Assembly (NCBI RefSeq): GCF_000691505.1
Contig: NZ_JMIP02000022.1
Span: forward strand, 3,691-47,152
DNA: 43,462 nucleotides
From: Halostagnicola sp. A56
GTDB lineage: Archaea > Halobacteriota > Halobacteria > Halobacteriales > Natrialbaceae
Reading direction: 5' to 3'
The position numbers and the translations under genes were made by a program. This document shows, piece by piece, positions 33,796 through 42,624 of the stretch (positions are counted from its first letter, which is position 1; each line of letters begins with the position of its first letter). The notes under the pieces were generated by a model, which ran no database searches, was not told the DNA's origin, and saw only the letters and a program-made list of their open reading frames with translations.

Positions 33796-33847
33796 GTGAA
33801 GCCGACAACTTTCCAGTCTTTTAAACCTCTTCAAAACCCAACCAAAG

Positions 33848-35101
33848 ATGAAGAGACCGATGGATATCACGCTTCGCTTCCGCGCATATCTTCTCGATGA
33901 CGTGGCGAGAGAAGCGTGGCGACACATCGATATCCTCCGACAAATCCGCAATCACGCAGTCAGAGACTACTACGACGCAGACTACAACGACAAGCCGTCA
34001 GACTACGACCAGCATAAGAAGTTCTCTGACTGGAAACAGCAATGGCCTGTCTTCAGTGACCCGTCTGCCCACGCCGCACAGCAAGCTATCAGTCAAATCC
34101 ACGACGATCTCGACGGCCTCAAAGAAAAGCGGGATAATGGATATGACGTTGGTCGGTTGCAGTGGCAAGGAAACGGTGAGTTCCGGTCGATATCGTACAA
34201 TCAGTCCAGTCGCTTCAACGTGGATCACAACACGGGTGACGACCGATTCGTACGACTCCGCCTCGAAAAACTCGGCTGGCTCAAAGTCCGATCGAACCGC
34301 CGCGTGCCGACTGCAGAAGATATCAACGAAGTCATCCTGAAAAAACAGGCAACCGGTGAGTGGTTCGTCTCACTCGTTGTTGATGACACAGTCCCAGCCC
34401 GTGAGAAACCATCACTCACCGAGATTGAACCGGAGGATTGCATCGGCGTTGACGTTGGCATCACCAGTTACATCCACACGTCCGCGAACCTTACCGTAGA
34501 TACGTTGGATCTTTCTGATGAGTACGACCGGTACGCCCGAGAACAACGTGACCTTGCTCGGAAACAGCATGGTTCCAGTAATTGGGAGAAGCAGCGGCGA
34601 AAGGTAGCGAAAGCGAAGCGGAAGATCAAACGGAAGGTCGAAGACTTCCAGCACAAACTCACAACGTGGCTCGTCAGGACGTATGATGTGGTTGCGGTGG
34701 AAGACCTGGATGTGAAACCGATGCTGGAAGGCAGCCACAGCGCGAAGAACAAGCAGGATGCTGCGTGGGCACGCTTCCGGGAACTCTTAGAATACAAGGC
34801 AGACGTTCACGGGACACATGTCATGTCGGTAGAGCCCGAAGGCACAACGAAAGAGTGCGCGTCGTGCGGTGTGGAAACGGACAAGCCGCTGTGGGTACGT
34901 GAGCACTCGTGCCCGGTGTGCGGGCACACCGAAGACCGTGACTTGAACGCAGCGAAGAACATTTTGAATCGTGGTTTGCGGCAGTTAGGGGCGGGACGCT
35001 CCGAATCAACGCCTGTGCAGACTGCGCTCCCTACGTTCACCCCTCAGCGCGAGGCGGTGGATGCAAAGCGCGTCGTTGAAGCAGGAAGCCCCGAGGCTTG
35101 A
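33848..35101 (+). CDS. tnpB: TnpB RNA-guided endonuclease (IS1341-type)
   Basis: 417 residues. The RuvC triad is complete: Asp202 in CIGVDVGI, Glu285 in VVAVEDLDV, and Asp365 in DRDLNAAKN. The four-Cys zinc finger is Cys337, Cys340, Cys355, Cys358. TnpB proteins are guided by an RNA made from the 3' end of their own element. All motifs are intact, so it may be active. Translation starts at ATG 33848 (MKRPMDITL). The stop lies inside the right-end hairpin. Confidence 0.95.
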   Translation: MKRPMDITLRFRAYLLDDVAREAWRHIDILRQIRNHAVRDYYDADYNDKPSDYDQHKKFSDWKQQWPVFSDPSAHAAQQAISQIHDDLDGLKEKRDNGYDVGRLQWQGNGEFRSISYNQSSRFNVDHNTGDDRFVRLRLEKLGWLKVRSNRRVPTAEDINEVILKKQATGEWFVSLVVDDTVPAREKPSLTEIEPEDCIGVDVGITSYIHTSANLTVDTLDLSDEYDRYAREQRDLARKQHGSSNWEKQRRKVAKAKRKIKRKVEDFQHKLTTWLVRTYDVVAVEDLDVKPMLEGSHSAKNKQDAAWARFRELLEYKADVHGTHVMSVEPEGTTKECASCGVETDKPLWVREHSCPVCGHTEDRDLNAAKNILNRGLRQLGAGRSESTPVQTALPTFTPQREAVDAKRVVEAGSPEA

Positions 35102-35135
35102 CCTCGGGGCCAGTTCACAGACATTGCTCTTTGGG
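34950..35135 (+). ncRNA. Predicted omega/guide RNA overlapping the tnpB 3' end
   Basis: In IS200/IS605 elements the guide RNA covers the end of tnpB and the right end, and its guide is the flanking DNA. Here the scaffold would end near the hairpin 35088-35110 and the guide would start about 35111-35116 (cagttcacagacattgct). Sense-overlapping RNAs from tnpB 3' ends are known in Halobacterium. The bounds are estimates. Confidence 0.45.
35088..35110 (+). repeat. Right-end hairpin of the tnpB element
   Basis: gccccgagg (35088-35096) pairs with cctcggggc (35102-35110) around cttga. The tnpB stop codon lies in the loop region. Typical of IS200/IS605-type ends. Confidence 0.8.
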
Positions 35136-35213
35136 TGGGGTCGGTGATTGCTGGGCGAGACAGTCGCTTGGCGATGCTTCAGGGCGAACCCGTTCGAAGC
35201 CGTTCTCAATACC

Positions 35214-35546
35214 CTACGTAGGGTGAGCAGCGGCGTCGCGGTCGTCTCTGGACTCTGAGGGCCAGTCCCTGCAAGTTCGCTTGCAGCCAAGGGCGGAGCT
35301 GCGTCGCATGATGGAATTGCGACGAGTCACAGTATCGGCGGGCTCCCACGGGTCACACGGGAGGGTGAGTTTTCGACTCAGGAACCGCCTCGTAGACGCA
35401 TCGGTGATGGTCGACAGCGGCTTGTCGGTTCTGGGGTGTTCGCAGAGCGCGATGGTCCCCTCGTGATCTCGAGGGCGTTTTCGGGAACTTGTTCGTATGG
35501 TAGTGGGTCGGCGTGCGTTGCGTGGCTCGTTGACGGTGCTAGGCAT
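35214..35546 (-). CDS. Hypothetical protein, third gene of the wHTH operon
   Basis: 110 residues from ATG 35546 (MPSTVNEPRNARRPT). It overlaps the 3' end of the 212-residue gene by eight bases. The middle (GTIALCEHPRTDKPLS) and later CDPWEPADTVTRRNS look protein-like, with a few Cys, but another frame is open over part of it, so it could be frameshifted. No family recognised. It is directly upstream of the coiled-coil gene's start. Confidence 0.45.
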   Translation of the reverse strand: MPSTVNEPRNARRPTTIRTSSRKRPRDHEGTIALCEHPRTDKPLSTITDASTRRFLSRKLTLPCDPWEPADTVTRRNSIMRRSSALGCKRTCRDWPSESRDDRDAAAHPT

Positions 35547-36177
35547 CGTAGTCACCTCCGAGAAAGTCTGCGCGCGTGTACGGCGTGTCTTCGAGCGGGC
35601 GTGCTGCAGGAAGGCCGTATTTTCGAACGAGCTCTGTGAGGTCATCGATCGTTGTCGGGCGGCTGGTATTCGTCTGGTCGTCGTAGTATCGCGGTGGATC
35701 CGTGGGGGCGATGGTGGGTGTGTTCGGTGCGGAAAACTCGAGGACGTGTGGGTCGCCAGTACTCCAGAGGGTGTTGGTGGTTCCAAGGCGTGTCTGGAGT
35801 GTGTCCGGAGTGGGGTTGCTGTCGTCGTGTTCGGGTGCGTAAACCGACTGGAGGGTGATGGGTTCAGAGCCGGTGTCGATCCAGTCGCGGCCGTTCCAGA
35901 CGAACTCGGTGCGGAGCCAGCCAGTGTCGGTCTGCTCGATCGTGAGTTTACGTCGCGGTCCGTGGTCGGATGTCCACTGGAGGACCACCGGGACGTGGTC
36001 AGTCTGGTGGTGGCGAAACCTGAGGAGAACGGGATCGATTTCCGAGCGTGCAGTTCGTAGATGCTCGAGTGTGTCTTCCTGGTGGTCGTTGCGTGTGTCA
36101 ACCTCCTCGGAGAGGGTGTGAATGAGGGTGTCGATCGCCTCGAGCGTTGCGATCGAGTGGTCGTCTGGATTCGTCAT
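35539..36177 (-). CDS. Hypothetical protein, second gene of the wHTH operon
   Basis: 212 residues from ATG 36177 (MTNPDDHSIATLEAI), overlapping the wHTH stop by four bases. The N-terminal half is helical (DTLIHTLSEEVDTRNDHQED, LRTARSEIDPVLLRFRHHQT). The second half is beta-rich (VVLQWTSDHGPRRKLTIEQT, WLRTEFVWNGRDWIDTG). It ends in a short helix (DLTELVRKYGLPAAR). No family recognised. Overlaps on both sides imply a tightly coupled operon. Confidence 0.75.
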   Translation of the reverse strand: MTNPDDHSIATLEAIDTLIHTLSEEVDTRNDHQEDTLEHLRTARSEIDPVLLRFRHHQTDHVPVVLQWTSDHGPRRKLTIEQTDTGWLRTEFVWNGRDWIDTGSEPITLQSVYAPEHDDSNPTPDTLQTRLGTTNTLWSTGDPHVLEFSAPNTPTIAPTDPPRYYDDQTNTSRPTTIDDLTELVRKYGLPAARPLEDTPYTRADFLGGDYDA

Positions 36178-36605
36178 TGTGGGACCTCCTGGCATTTGGT
36201 CAGTAGTTCGCAGTAGGCTCGTTCTGCGTCGCCTGGAGTGATCGGGCGTTCTAGTGTGAGGGTGATATGGTTGGGCTGCAGGATCTGTTGGAGGTGGTTC
36301 GTGTAGGTCTCGAGGAGGTCAGTGCCGTTGGTTGTGGGCTGGTAGTGGTGGGTGCTCGTTTCCTCGAGGAGGTTGGTTGTCGTGAGCGTCCCGAGGGAAT
36401 TGTGGAGATCGGCGTGGGTTATTTCGGTGTACGAACTCTCGAGGGTCTGCTTGAGGTGCTGGACTGTTGTGAGTGTGTCCGTCTGCTCGAGGTTCGCGGT
36501 TGCGATTAGGAGGTCACGCTCGAGGGCTGAGAGTGCTGGTTGATTGGTAAGTGATTCGTCTGTTCGGGCGGGGAATTCAAGTCCCCGCAAGTTGTTTTCC
36601 GACAT
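36174..36605 (-). CDS. Winged-helix-like protein, first gene of a four-gene operon
   Basis: 143 residues. It begins MSENNLRGLEFPARTD and has helix-turn-helix-like segments ALSALERDLLIATANL, TVQHLKQTLESSYTEITHAD and HNSLGTLTTTNLLEETS with a wing (HHYQPTTNGTDLL). It is divergent from the small wHTH gene across a 200-base promoter region with two near-identical palindromes. Probably a regulator or DNA-binding protein of an integrated element. Confidence 0.75.
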   Translation of the reverse strand: MSENNLRGLEFPARTDESLTNQPALSALERDLLIATANLEQTDTLTTVQHLKQTLESSYTEITHADLHNSLGTLTTTNLLEETSTHHYQPTTNGTDLLETYTNHLQQILQPNHITLTLERPITPGDAERAYCELLTKCQEVPQ

Positions 36606-36680
36606 GGCTTCCGTACCACAGTTACGGGAGCTTCTTGCGGACTTGGTGTCTGAAGCACCAGTCCGCTGTTTTTGTGACCT

Positions 36681-36779
36681 GTATAACTAGGTCTAAAGCT
36701 TCCCATCGGGAATGTAGTTCCATAGCAACTTATATCTTCCCACTGGGAAGATTTGTAGTCCTGACCGGTAGGGTTATAC
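36681..36779. promoter_or_regulatory. Divergent promoter with two palindromic operators
   Basis: Palindromes ttcccatcgggaa (36700-36712) and ttcccactgggaa (36737-36749) lie between two oppositely oriented gttatac TATA boxes. The minus-strand box is at 36681-36687 and the plus-strand box at about 36773-36779. Each operator abuts one promoter. The plus gene starts about 28-34 bases after its box and would be leaderless or nearly so. Confidence 0.75.
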
Positions 36780-36806
36780 GACCTAATAGTAGTAGGTGGC
36801 AATAGA

Positions 36807-37094
36807 ATGAGAAACCCGGCTGATTGGATGACCCCCCCTACGGATGATGCAATTCTCGAGGATTTACGAGAAAAGGGGAATCAACAGCCGGTCCACGTAG
36901 CAAAGAATATTGATCGACACAGGAAATACGTTGGTGAACGACTTCGAAAACTTGCTGTGTATGGACTCGTCGAGAATCTAGGTCAAGGTCTCTATCGAAT
37001 AACAGAGACAGGGAAAAAGTATCTTGATGGTGATCTCGTAAAAGGCCATCGTCTTCACCTCGACCACAGCCGGTCGAGCCCGAGCACGTGTTGA
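36807..37094 (+). CDS. PhiH1-repressor-like winged-helix regulator
   Basis: 95 residues. MRNPADWMTPPTDDAILEDL is the typical N-terminus of small haloarchaeal repressors related to the PhiH1 repressor. VHVAKNIDRHRKYVGERLRK is the recognition helix region and GLYRITETGKKYLDGD the wing. It likely binds one or both palindromes in its own divergent promoter and controls the four-gene operon. That targeting is inference. Confidence 0.85.
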   Translation: MRNPADWMTPPTDDAILEDLREKGNQQPVHVAKNIDRHRKYVGERLRKLAVYGLVENLGQGLYRITETGKKYLDGDLVKGHRLHLDHSRSSPSTC

Positions 37095-37275
37095 CGCAGG
37101 CGAACAAACGAACCCTCCGTGCTGGAACACAGCCAGAGGGGACGCGACATCCCGCGTCACGTCGATTGCATTCATTCAGAAACGACGGTCCATACATAAG
37201 GCCGTCGAACCAAACCCGGTTCGAAACCCGGTACCATGAGACGCTATTCCAGAGACCGGTTCTAACAGAAAGCCG

Positions 37276-37512
37276 TTACTCGTGTGCCGCGTCCCACTCG
37301 GTCGGCTTGCGGAAGTTCCCACACTGATTGCACTTGATCCGGCCCATCGAGTCCATCGCGTTATCGATCCGCTCGCAGTTCGCACAGAACCAACCGTACC
37401 GTCGATCGCGGTCTCGAGACTCGTATGCGACGAGAAACGGTGCTTTCGAACCCGTATCCCCTTCCCTCTCGGAGACGAAGACCGTCCCGTCTTCGGTGGA
37501 TACCGTTTGCAT
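37276..37512 (-). CDS. DUF5816-like zinc-finger protein
   Basis: 78 residues from ATG 37512 (MQTVSTEDGTVFVSERE). A treble-clef-like pair CANC and CNQC (in GWFCANCERID and GRIKCNQCGNFRK) binds zinc. The end PTEWDAAHE agrees with the haloarchaeal family DUF5816, from memory. Function unknown. It is divergent from the 5'-nucleotidase gene and bounds the accessory island on the right. Confidence 0.75.
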   Translation of the reverse strand: MQTVSTEDGTVFVSEREGDTGSKAPFLVAYESRDRDRRYGWFCANCERIDNAMDSMGRIKCNQCGNFRKPTEWDAAHE

Positions 37513-37639
37513 GCGCCATCGTAGGCGCGCTCGAGGTAAATGCGTATCTCTCCGAATCGTTGCGTGCACGGGAACGCGATAGCAACGATGAGGACGAGAA
37601 CCGACGGAACCAAGCCGGTCGTTTCGTAATATCCGGCGA

Positions 37640-39000
37640 ATGTCCGTCCGGCTGGTACAGTACTCCGACGTCGAAAACGCGTGTGACTATCCGCGACAGA
37701 TCGGGCGACTCGTCCGAGCGATCCGCGAGCGTTCGAGCGAAGACGCACTCGTTCTCGGGACCGGAGACAACACGTCGCCCGGAGTGTTACCGCTCGTAAC
37801 CCGGGGAAAACAGGCGCTCGAGTTCTACGATGCGGTCGAACCGGACGTCGAAACCTTCGGCAATCACGACTTCGATTACGGGGTCGAAGCGACCCTCGAG
37901 ATCGTTCGGGACTCGCCACACCAGTGGGTGAGTGCGAACGTATTCCGCAACGGCGAGCCCTTCGGTACCGAGGTTGGGGTCGAGCCGTGGGTGACGATCG
38001 ACCGAAACGCCACGACGGTCGGAGTGACCGGTGTCACGACGCCGCGAACCGGTTCGCTGAATCCGATGGCGACGGGGATCGAATTTCGGGATCCGGTCGA
38101 CGCGGCGGAGGAGGCCGTCGCCGACCTTCGTCGCGAGGGTGCCGATATCGTCGTGATCTGTTCGCACCTCGGCCGGGGCGACGACGATCTCGCGCGCGAA
38201 GTCGACGCGGACGTCATCCTCGGCGGACACGTCCCGAGCACGCGACTCGAGCGGATCGAGGGGACGCTGGTGACTCGCCCCGGCGACGGCGGGGACGCGA
38301 TCGTCGAGGTGTGCATCGCGAGCGACCCCGAATCGAATATAGTCCGAACCGACGCGTACGCCCCTGCGATGGACGTGGTCGAGACGTTTCGAAATCTCGA
38401 GGCGTCGGCCGGCCTCGCGGAGGTCGTTGCGACCGTCGACGAGCCGGTCAAGCGGACCGAATCGACGCTGTTCGGTGGCGAAAGCCGCGTGGGGAACTTC
38501 GTCGCCGACGCTACCGGTGGAAGACTGGTGCCGACCTCGCCCTGCAAAACAGCGGTGGAATCCGTTCCGGGGAAGCGCTGGCGGGCGAGGTAACCGTCTC
38601 GGAGCTGATCGGTCTGGTCCCGTTCGACGAGCCGATCGCAACCGCGTCGCTCACGGGCGAGCAACTGGCGGCCGTGTTCGACGGCGCGGTCGGTCTCGAC
38701 CTGGGGTTCGCCGAAACCGACTGGTGGCACGCCCACGTCAGCGGAGTCCGTCTCGAGTGGGACCCGAACGACAACGACGTCTCGATTACGCGAGTGAACG
38801 GTGATCCGTTCGACCCCGACGCGATCTACGAACTGGCGACATCGGAGTACCTGTTTCACACGGACGATGAGTTCCCGGCACTTCGAGAGGGGGCACAGAC
38901 GGGAATTACCGATAGCACTCAGTACGAAGTGCTGGTCGACTACGCGCGCGAACGCGACATCGATCCGTCTCTCGAGGGGCGGGTCAGACGCCGATACTGA
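37640..39000 (+). pseudogene. 5'-nucleotidase/metallophosphatase, frameshifted
   Basis: From ATG 37640 (MSVRLVQYSDVENA) the metallophosphatase domain is clear: ALVLGTGDNTSPG, VETFGNHDFDYGVEA, VICSHLGRGDDD, ILGGHVPS. The C-terminal nucleotide-binding domain (ADLALQNSGGIRSGEALAG, IGLVPFDEP, YELATSEYLF) continues in another frame. The break is near 38510-38525: the reading VADATGGR... must shift by one base to reach KTGADLALQ. A missing base explains it; with it the protein would be about 450 residues, normal for the family. Either a true mutation or a sequencing error. Confidence 0.9.
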
Positions 39001-39035
39001 AACGTTTACCATCGCGGGTACTCTTGGAGTGGGTA

Positions 39036-39446
39036 ATGACGCTGGTCGTGGTTCCTGTTCGATATCCCTTGACGGCGCGATCGAAGCGGACACTCGAGCG
39101 GGCTATCGGAGTCGCACGCGAACGCGACGGTTCGCTGACCGTCTTGCACGTCAACCTGTACCAGAACGGGAAGAACGTGACGCGGACGGAACTGAAAAAG
39201 GCGGTCGAACGCCACTTCGGACAGCTCGAGAACGTACGTTACATCGTTCGGTCGGGTTTTTTGATCGAAGAGAGCATTCTCGACGAGATAGCAGCAGAGG
39301 GGGCGGACGTGGCCGTAATCGGTACCAAACAGGTGAGTCGACTTCGGCGGATATTCAGGCGGTTCGCGGGCAACCCGGACATCGACGACTACCTCCGTTC
39401 ACACCTCGATTGTGAGATCATTACGGTCGATGCGGTCGGAGAGTGA
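39036..39446 (+). CDS. Universal stress protein-like protein
   Basis: 136 residues from ATG 39036 (MTLVVVPVRYPLTARSK). The alternating beta-alpha pattern (ERAIGVARERDGSLTVLHVN, EIAAEGADVAVIGTKQV, DCEIITVDA) fits the USP fold. The nucleotide-binding glycine motif G-x2-G-x9-G is not present, so it is of the non-ATP-binding kind. It follows the 5'-nucleotidase by 35 bases and faces the USP on the minus strand. Confidence 0.85.
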   Translation: MTLVVVPVRYPLTARSKRTLERAIGVARERDGSLTVLHVNLYQNGKNVTRTELKKAVERHFGQLENVRYIVRSGFLIEESILDEIAAEGADVAVIGTKQVSRLRRIFRRFAGNPDIDDYLRSHLDCEIITVDAVGE

Positions 39447-39500
39447 GCCGCGCCCGCTCGTTTCTCACCGATACGTACCGTTCCTCGAGTGATCAATCGA

Positions 39501-39932
39501 TCACACGTCGCGAACGACGAGCACTGGGATCGACGCGTTGTCGACGACTCGCTCCGAGACGCTTCCGAGAGAGACGATTTTTTCGCGCGGACTCTTTCCG
39601 TGCGTTCCGATCACGATGAGGTCGATATCCCGTTCGTTCGCGTACTCGAGAATCGTCTTCGACGGAATTCCTCGCTCGAGCGCGGTGGTAACGTCGATCT
39701 CGCGTTCGTCGGCCGCGCGCTCGATCGCTTCGATCGCGGCCGTTCCGTCCGACTCGAGCGATGCTTCGAGGTCGGTTCTGGTATCGTCGGTCGCTGCGGT
39801 CGTAATGCGGGTGTCGACGACGTAGAGTCCGTGGACGGTCGCGTTGCTGTCCGTTGCGATCGGGAGAGCGTGAGCGAGCGTCTCGGAGACGGTATCGCTG
39901 CCGTCGGTCGGGACGAGAATATCGTCGTACAT
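39501..39932 (-). CDS. Universal stress protein (UspA family, ATP-binding type)
   Basis: 143 residues. MYDDILVPTDGSDTVSETL is the usual opening, and GTHGKSPREKIVSLGSVSER shows the ATP-binding G-x2-G-x9-G-S signature. The function is stress survival, with a nucleotide-bound dimer expected. It is convergent with the USP-like gene and co-directed with the MscS gene downstream on the same strand. Confidence 0.94.
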   Translation of the reverse strand: MYDDILVPTDGSDTVSETLAHALPIATDSNATVHGLYVVDTRITTAATDDTRTDLEASLESDGTAAIEAIERAADEREIDVTTALERGIPSKTILEYANERDIDLIVIGTHGKSPREKIVSLGSVSERVVDNASIPVLVVRDV

Positions 39933-39988
39933 CTGTCGTTCTAGGGGCGAAGTCGAACCCCTGGTGCATAAAAGAATCCCGCGGCCCG

Positions 39989-41032
39989 CTACGATCCCGT
40001 CGAATCGGGGTTGGCATCGGTCGGCCGGCCCGTGTCAGACGGTTGTCTCGAGTCTGATTGTCGGCCTTCGGGTGGAGATATCGGCTCGCGGGCGTACCCG
40101 CTTTCGATGGTCGTTCGGGCGACGCCGCTCGTTTCGTCGAAGACGTGGTGGGTGTGGGGGTACGCGAAGTCGATGTCGTGTTTCGCGAACCGCCGTTGGA
40201 TCTCGTCTTGGACGGCAGAGCGGGCGATTGTTTGTTTGTAGGGGTGTTCGGTCCAGAACCGGACCTGCAATCGAACGCCGTGGTCGGCGAACTCGAGGAT
40301 GTCACAGATCGGAGCGGCGCCGTATCGTGCGCTACCGATTCGGATATCCGGTCCGCCCGAGATGACGGTGTCGATGCTGCGCGCTGCCCGCTTTGCGTGG
40401 TGTCTGGCCGCGTCGAGATCGCTCTCGTAGGTCACGTCGAACGCGACGGAGACGCGCGTTCGCTCGTCTTCGGCCGAGTAGTTGATAACGTCGCGACGGT
40501 GGATTTCCGAGTTTGGGATCACGAGAAACGTGTTCTCGAGCGTGAATATTTTCGTGTACCTGATGGTGATGTCCTCGACGAACCCTCGGTGACCGGCGTC
40601 GGAAATTTCGATCATGTCGCCGATCTCGAACGGGCGGTCCGAGAGAATAAAGACGCCGTTGATGAAACTGCTGATAAGTGGCGCGAGAACGACACCGACG
40701 ATTGCCGAGAGGACGGCCACCGAGAAGAAAATATTTCCAGCACCGATTCCGAAAATTGTTGCGATGAGCGCGAGTGTAACCAGGAGGACGCTGGCGCGGA
40801 CGCCGCGAAGGACCGTTCGAGTCACGCTCGGGCGATCGATCTGTCTCGCGACGGTCCGACCCGTGAGACGGACGGCCAGTTTCGAGATGTACCAGCCGAT
40901 ACCGAAGATGACACACGCGAACGCAATGTCGAGTCCGAAGGTGACGAACTCGTCCGAGTTCCAGTCCGGAAGTCTGCCGAGGAAGTCCTCGAACGCCGTC
41001 TGCTGACCGACCCACAGCCGTTCCCCGAGCAT
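39989..41032 (-). CDS. Mechanosensitive ion channel, MscS family
   Basis: 347 residues. Three N-terminal membrane helices: about 28-50 (FVTFGLDIAFACVIFGIGWY), 78-98, and a pore helix region near 100-125 (AVLSAIVGVVLAPLISSFIN). The cytosolic beta domain follows: GVFILSDRPFEIGDMIEISD, GFVEDITIRYTKI and VIPNSEIHRRDVINYS. The last 40 residues are hydrophilic and variable. It opens under membrane tension to release solutes in hypo-osmotic shock, apt for a halophile. Confidence 0.95.
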   Translation of the reverse strand: MLGERLWVGQQTAFEDFLGRLPDWNSDEFVTFGLDIAFACVIFGIGWYISKLAVRLTGRTVARQIDRPSVTRTVLRGVRASVLLVTLALIATIFGIGAGNIFFSVAVLSAIVGVVLAPLISSFINGVFILSDRPFEIGDMIEISDAGHRGFVEDITIRYTKIFTLENTFLVIPNSEIHRRDVINYSAEDERTRVSVAFDVTYESDLDAARHHAKRAARSIDTVISGGPDIRIGSARYGAAPICDILEFADHGVRLQVRFWTEHPYKQTIARSAVQDEIQRRFAKHDIDFAYPHTHHVFDETSGVARTTIESGYAREPISPPEGRQSDSRQPSDTGRPTDANPDSTGS

Positions 41033-41156
41033 ACGTCACAGTACTGGTGGTGCTGGTTAAGCGTTCTGACCACCGCACGTCGACAACCCGATTTCGAAAA
41101 CGAGTGTTACTCAATCCATAATAAATCATTTATCCTTCGAGAGCCTAGGGGTGTGC

Positions 41157-42218
41157 ATGTCACAGGACGAGCTTCGCTCGACGGTCGAGCGCGTCGGGGA
41201 CCGGTTCAACCTCGGCGAGTACGAGATCGACGCCTATCTGACGGTCCTAGAGCAGGGCCAACTGACCGCGAGCGAGATCGCGGATCGAACGGACATTCCC
41301 CAGCCGCGCGTGTACGATACGGTTCGCAGCCTGAGCGATCGAGGGCTGGTCGAGCTCCGAGAGTCCCGTCCGATGAAAGTCGTCGCGATCGATCCCGAGG
41401 AGGCGTTCGAGAACGTCCAGAGCTCGCTCGAGCAGATGATCGACGAACTCGAGTCGCGATACACGGCGCCCGCCCGGGACACGGAAGCCGTCTCGCTCGT
41501 CAAGTCCCGATCGACGATTCTGCGCTATCTCGAGGAAGTGATCGACGCCGCGGAGTACGAACTCGCGCTCTCGCTGACGCCCGATCTGTTGACCCGCTTC
41601 GAAGACGAGCTTCGAGCCGCCGTCGAGGCGGGCGTGAGCATCGATCTGATCGTGACGCCCGCGGCAGAAGCGCCCGATCCGGCGGAGTTCGACTACCTCG
41701 AGATCGCGACGACAGTACGCGCGCGACGCGGAATCACCACGCCGGTCGTCGCCGTCGCCGACGGGAACTACTCCATCTACGCGACGCAGGACGCGCTGCG
41801 TGACGATCAGGACAGATACGGCGTCATCTTCAACCGATCCGCGCTCGGATTCCTGGTGTCCGGTTTCTTCGGCACCGTGCTCTGGACGACGGCCGAACAG
41901 ACCCTCGGCGAGAACGGACGGGGGCGGCCGTATCCGCGCCGGTACGCATCGATTCGTCGCTGCGTGAAAGACGTCATCGACGAGGGCGGCGAGTTCTACG
42001 CGACGATCGAGGGACGAGACGTCGCGGTGGGCGGGTCGCGCGTCGTGCAGGGACTCGTTACCGACGTTTCCTTCGAGGTGTCCGAGGAGGTCGCGTCGTT
42101 GACCCTCGAGACCGAAGACGAGCGGCTCACGATCGGCGGTCGGGTCGCCGCCTTAGAGGACATCGAAGCGCACGAGATCAGAATCGGTCGACACAAGCCG
42201 CCGTCGCTCGAGGACTGA
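41157..42218 (+). CDS. trmB: TrmB-family transcriptional regulator
   Basis: 353 residues from ATG 41157 ([13 protein letters not shown]); a GTG two codons earlier is less likely. The N-terminal HTH reads [18 protein letters not shown], then [20 protein letters not shown]. The C-terminal effector domain (from about 115) has the TrmB sugar-binding fold with [10 protein letters not shown] and a late beta-rich part. TrmB controls sugar uptake and glycolysis/gluconeogenesis genes in Halobacterium and other archaea. An atttatcc box near 41128 fits a leaderless start. Confidence 0.93.
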   Translation: MSQDELRSTVERVGDRFNLGEYEIDAYLTVLEQGQLTASEIADRTDIPQPRVYDTVRSLSDRGLVELRESRPMKVVAIDPEEAFENVQSSLEQMIDELESRYTAPARDTEAVSLVKSRSTILRYLEEVIDAAEYELALSLTPDLLTRFEDELRAAVEAGVSIDLIVTPAAEAPDPAEFDYLEIATTVRARRGITTPVVAVADGNYSIYATQDALRDDQDRYGVIFNRSALGFLVSGFFGTVLWTTAEQTLGENGRGRPYPRRYASIRRCVKDVIDEGGEFYATIEGRDVAVGGSRVVQGLVTDVSFEVSEEVASLTLETEDERLTIGGRVAALEDIEAHEIRIGRHKPPSLED

Positions 42219-42624
42219 TCGATCGCACGTCCACCGGATCGCACAACCGACAGATCACACGTCCGCTGGACCGTTCGATCGCACGTCCACCGGATCGCAC
42301 AACCGACAGATCACACGTCCGCTGGACCGTTCGGTCGTCGATGGCTCGTTCGTTTCCAACGGTATTTTTCCCGTCGATAAACTCGATGAGAGCGTTCGTC
42401 ATCGTCCGGATTCGTCCGTTCGATCGGAATTCGAGCCGAAATAGATCGAAACGAGTAGCGCAGCGATCGGCGCGGTGAGCGCGTCATCGACGAGACGTAA
42501 GCCGCAATAGATTTTAGCATGCATCCTTATTTAAATCAAAATTCAATAGATATATAAACTATTTTGTGACTTTGGATAACTACCTAACAAAAGATATTTG
42601 TCATTCCTCGTCTGTGATTTGAAT
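42219..42624. other. Gene-free stretch after trmB
   Basis: Begins with a perfect tandem duplication (42221-42332), then shows no supportable gene. An AT-rich promoter-like stretch (aaatcaaaattcaatagatatataaac, in pieces) precedes the lipoprotein gene; its TATA is near 42547-42560. Confidence 0.7.
42221..42332. repeat. Perfect 56-bp tandem duplication
   Basis: Units 42221-42276 and 42277-42332 are identical. Inside each, three related 16-mers follow one another (gatcgcacgtccaccg, gatcgcacaaccgaca, gatcacacgtccgctg), so the unit is itself repetitive. It starts right after the trmB stop. Confidence 0.9.

Larger units (their letters stand above)
33770..35113 (+). mobile_element. IS1341-type (IS200/IS605 family) element with tnpB only
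   Basis: An 8-bp hairpin at 33775-33795 and a 9-bp hairpin at 35088-35110 flank an intact tnpB with no tnpA. Both hairpins share the loop cttga and have near-identical arms. The element appears to split a coiled-coil gene. The exact ends are not fixed. Movement would need a TnpA from elsewhere. Confidence 0.75.

Noticed and set aside
35497..36060. 187-codon plus-strand frame opposite the second operon gene
   Set aside because: Val/Gly/Arg-rich antisense shadow. The minus-strand gene has coupled overlaps on both sides.
37200..37235. Possible tRNA fragment (ccggttcgaaacccgg)
   Set aside because: Only a T-arm-like palindrome is visible, with no matching acceptor or anticodon arm and no partner on the other side of the island. 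Too weak to call an attachment site.
40058..41803. 581-codon plus-strand frame over the MscS gene and trmB
   Set aside because: It runs antisense to MscS and out of frame over trmB. The sequence is Arg/Asp-rich with no fold features.
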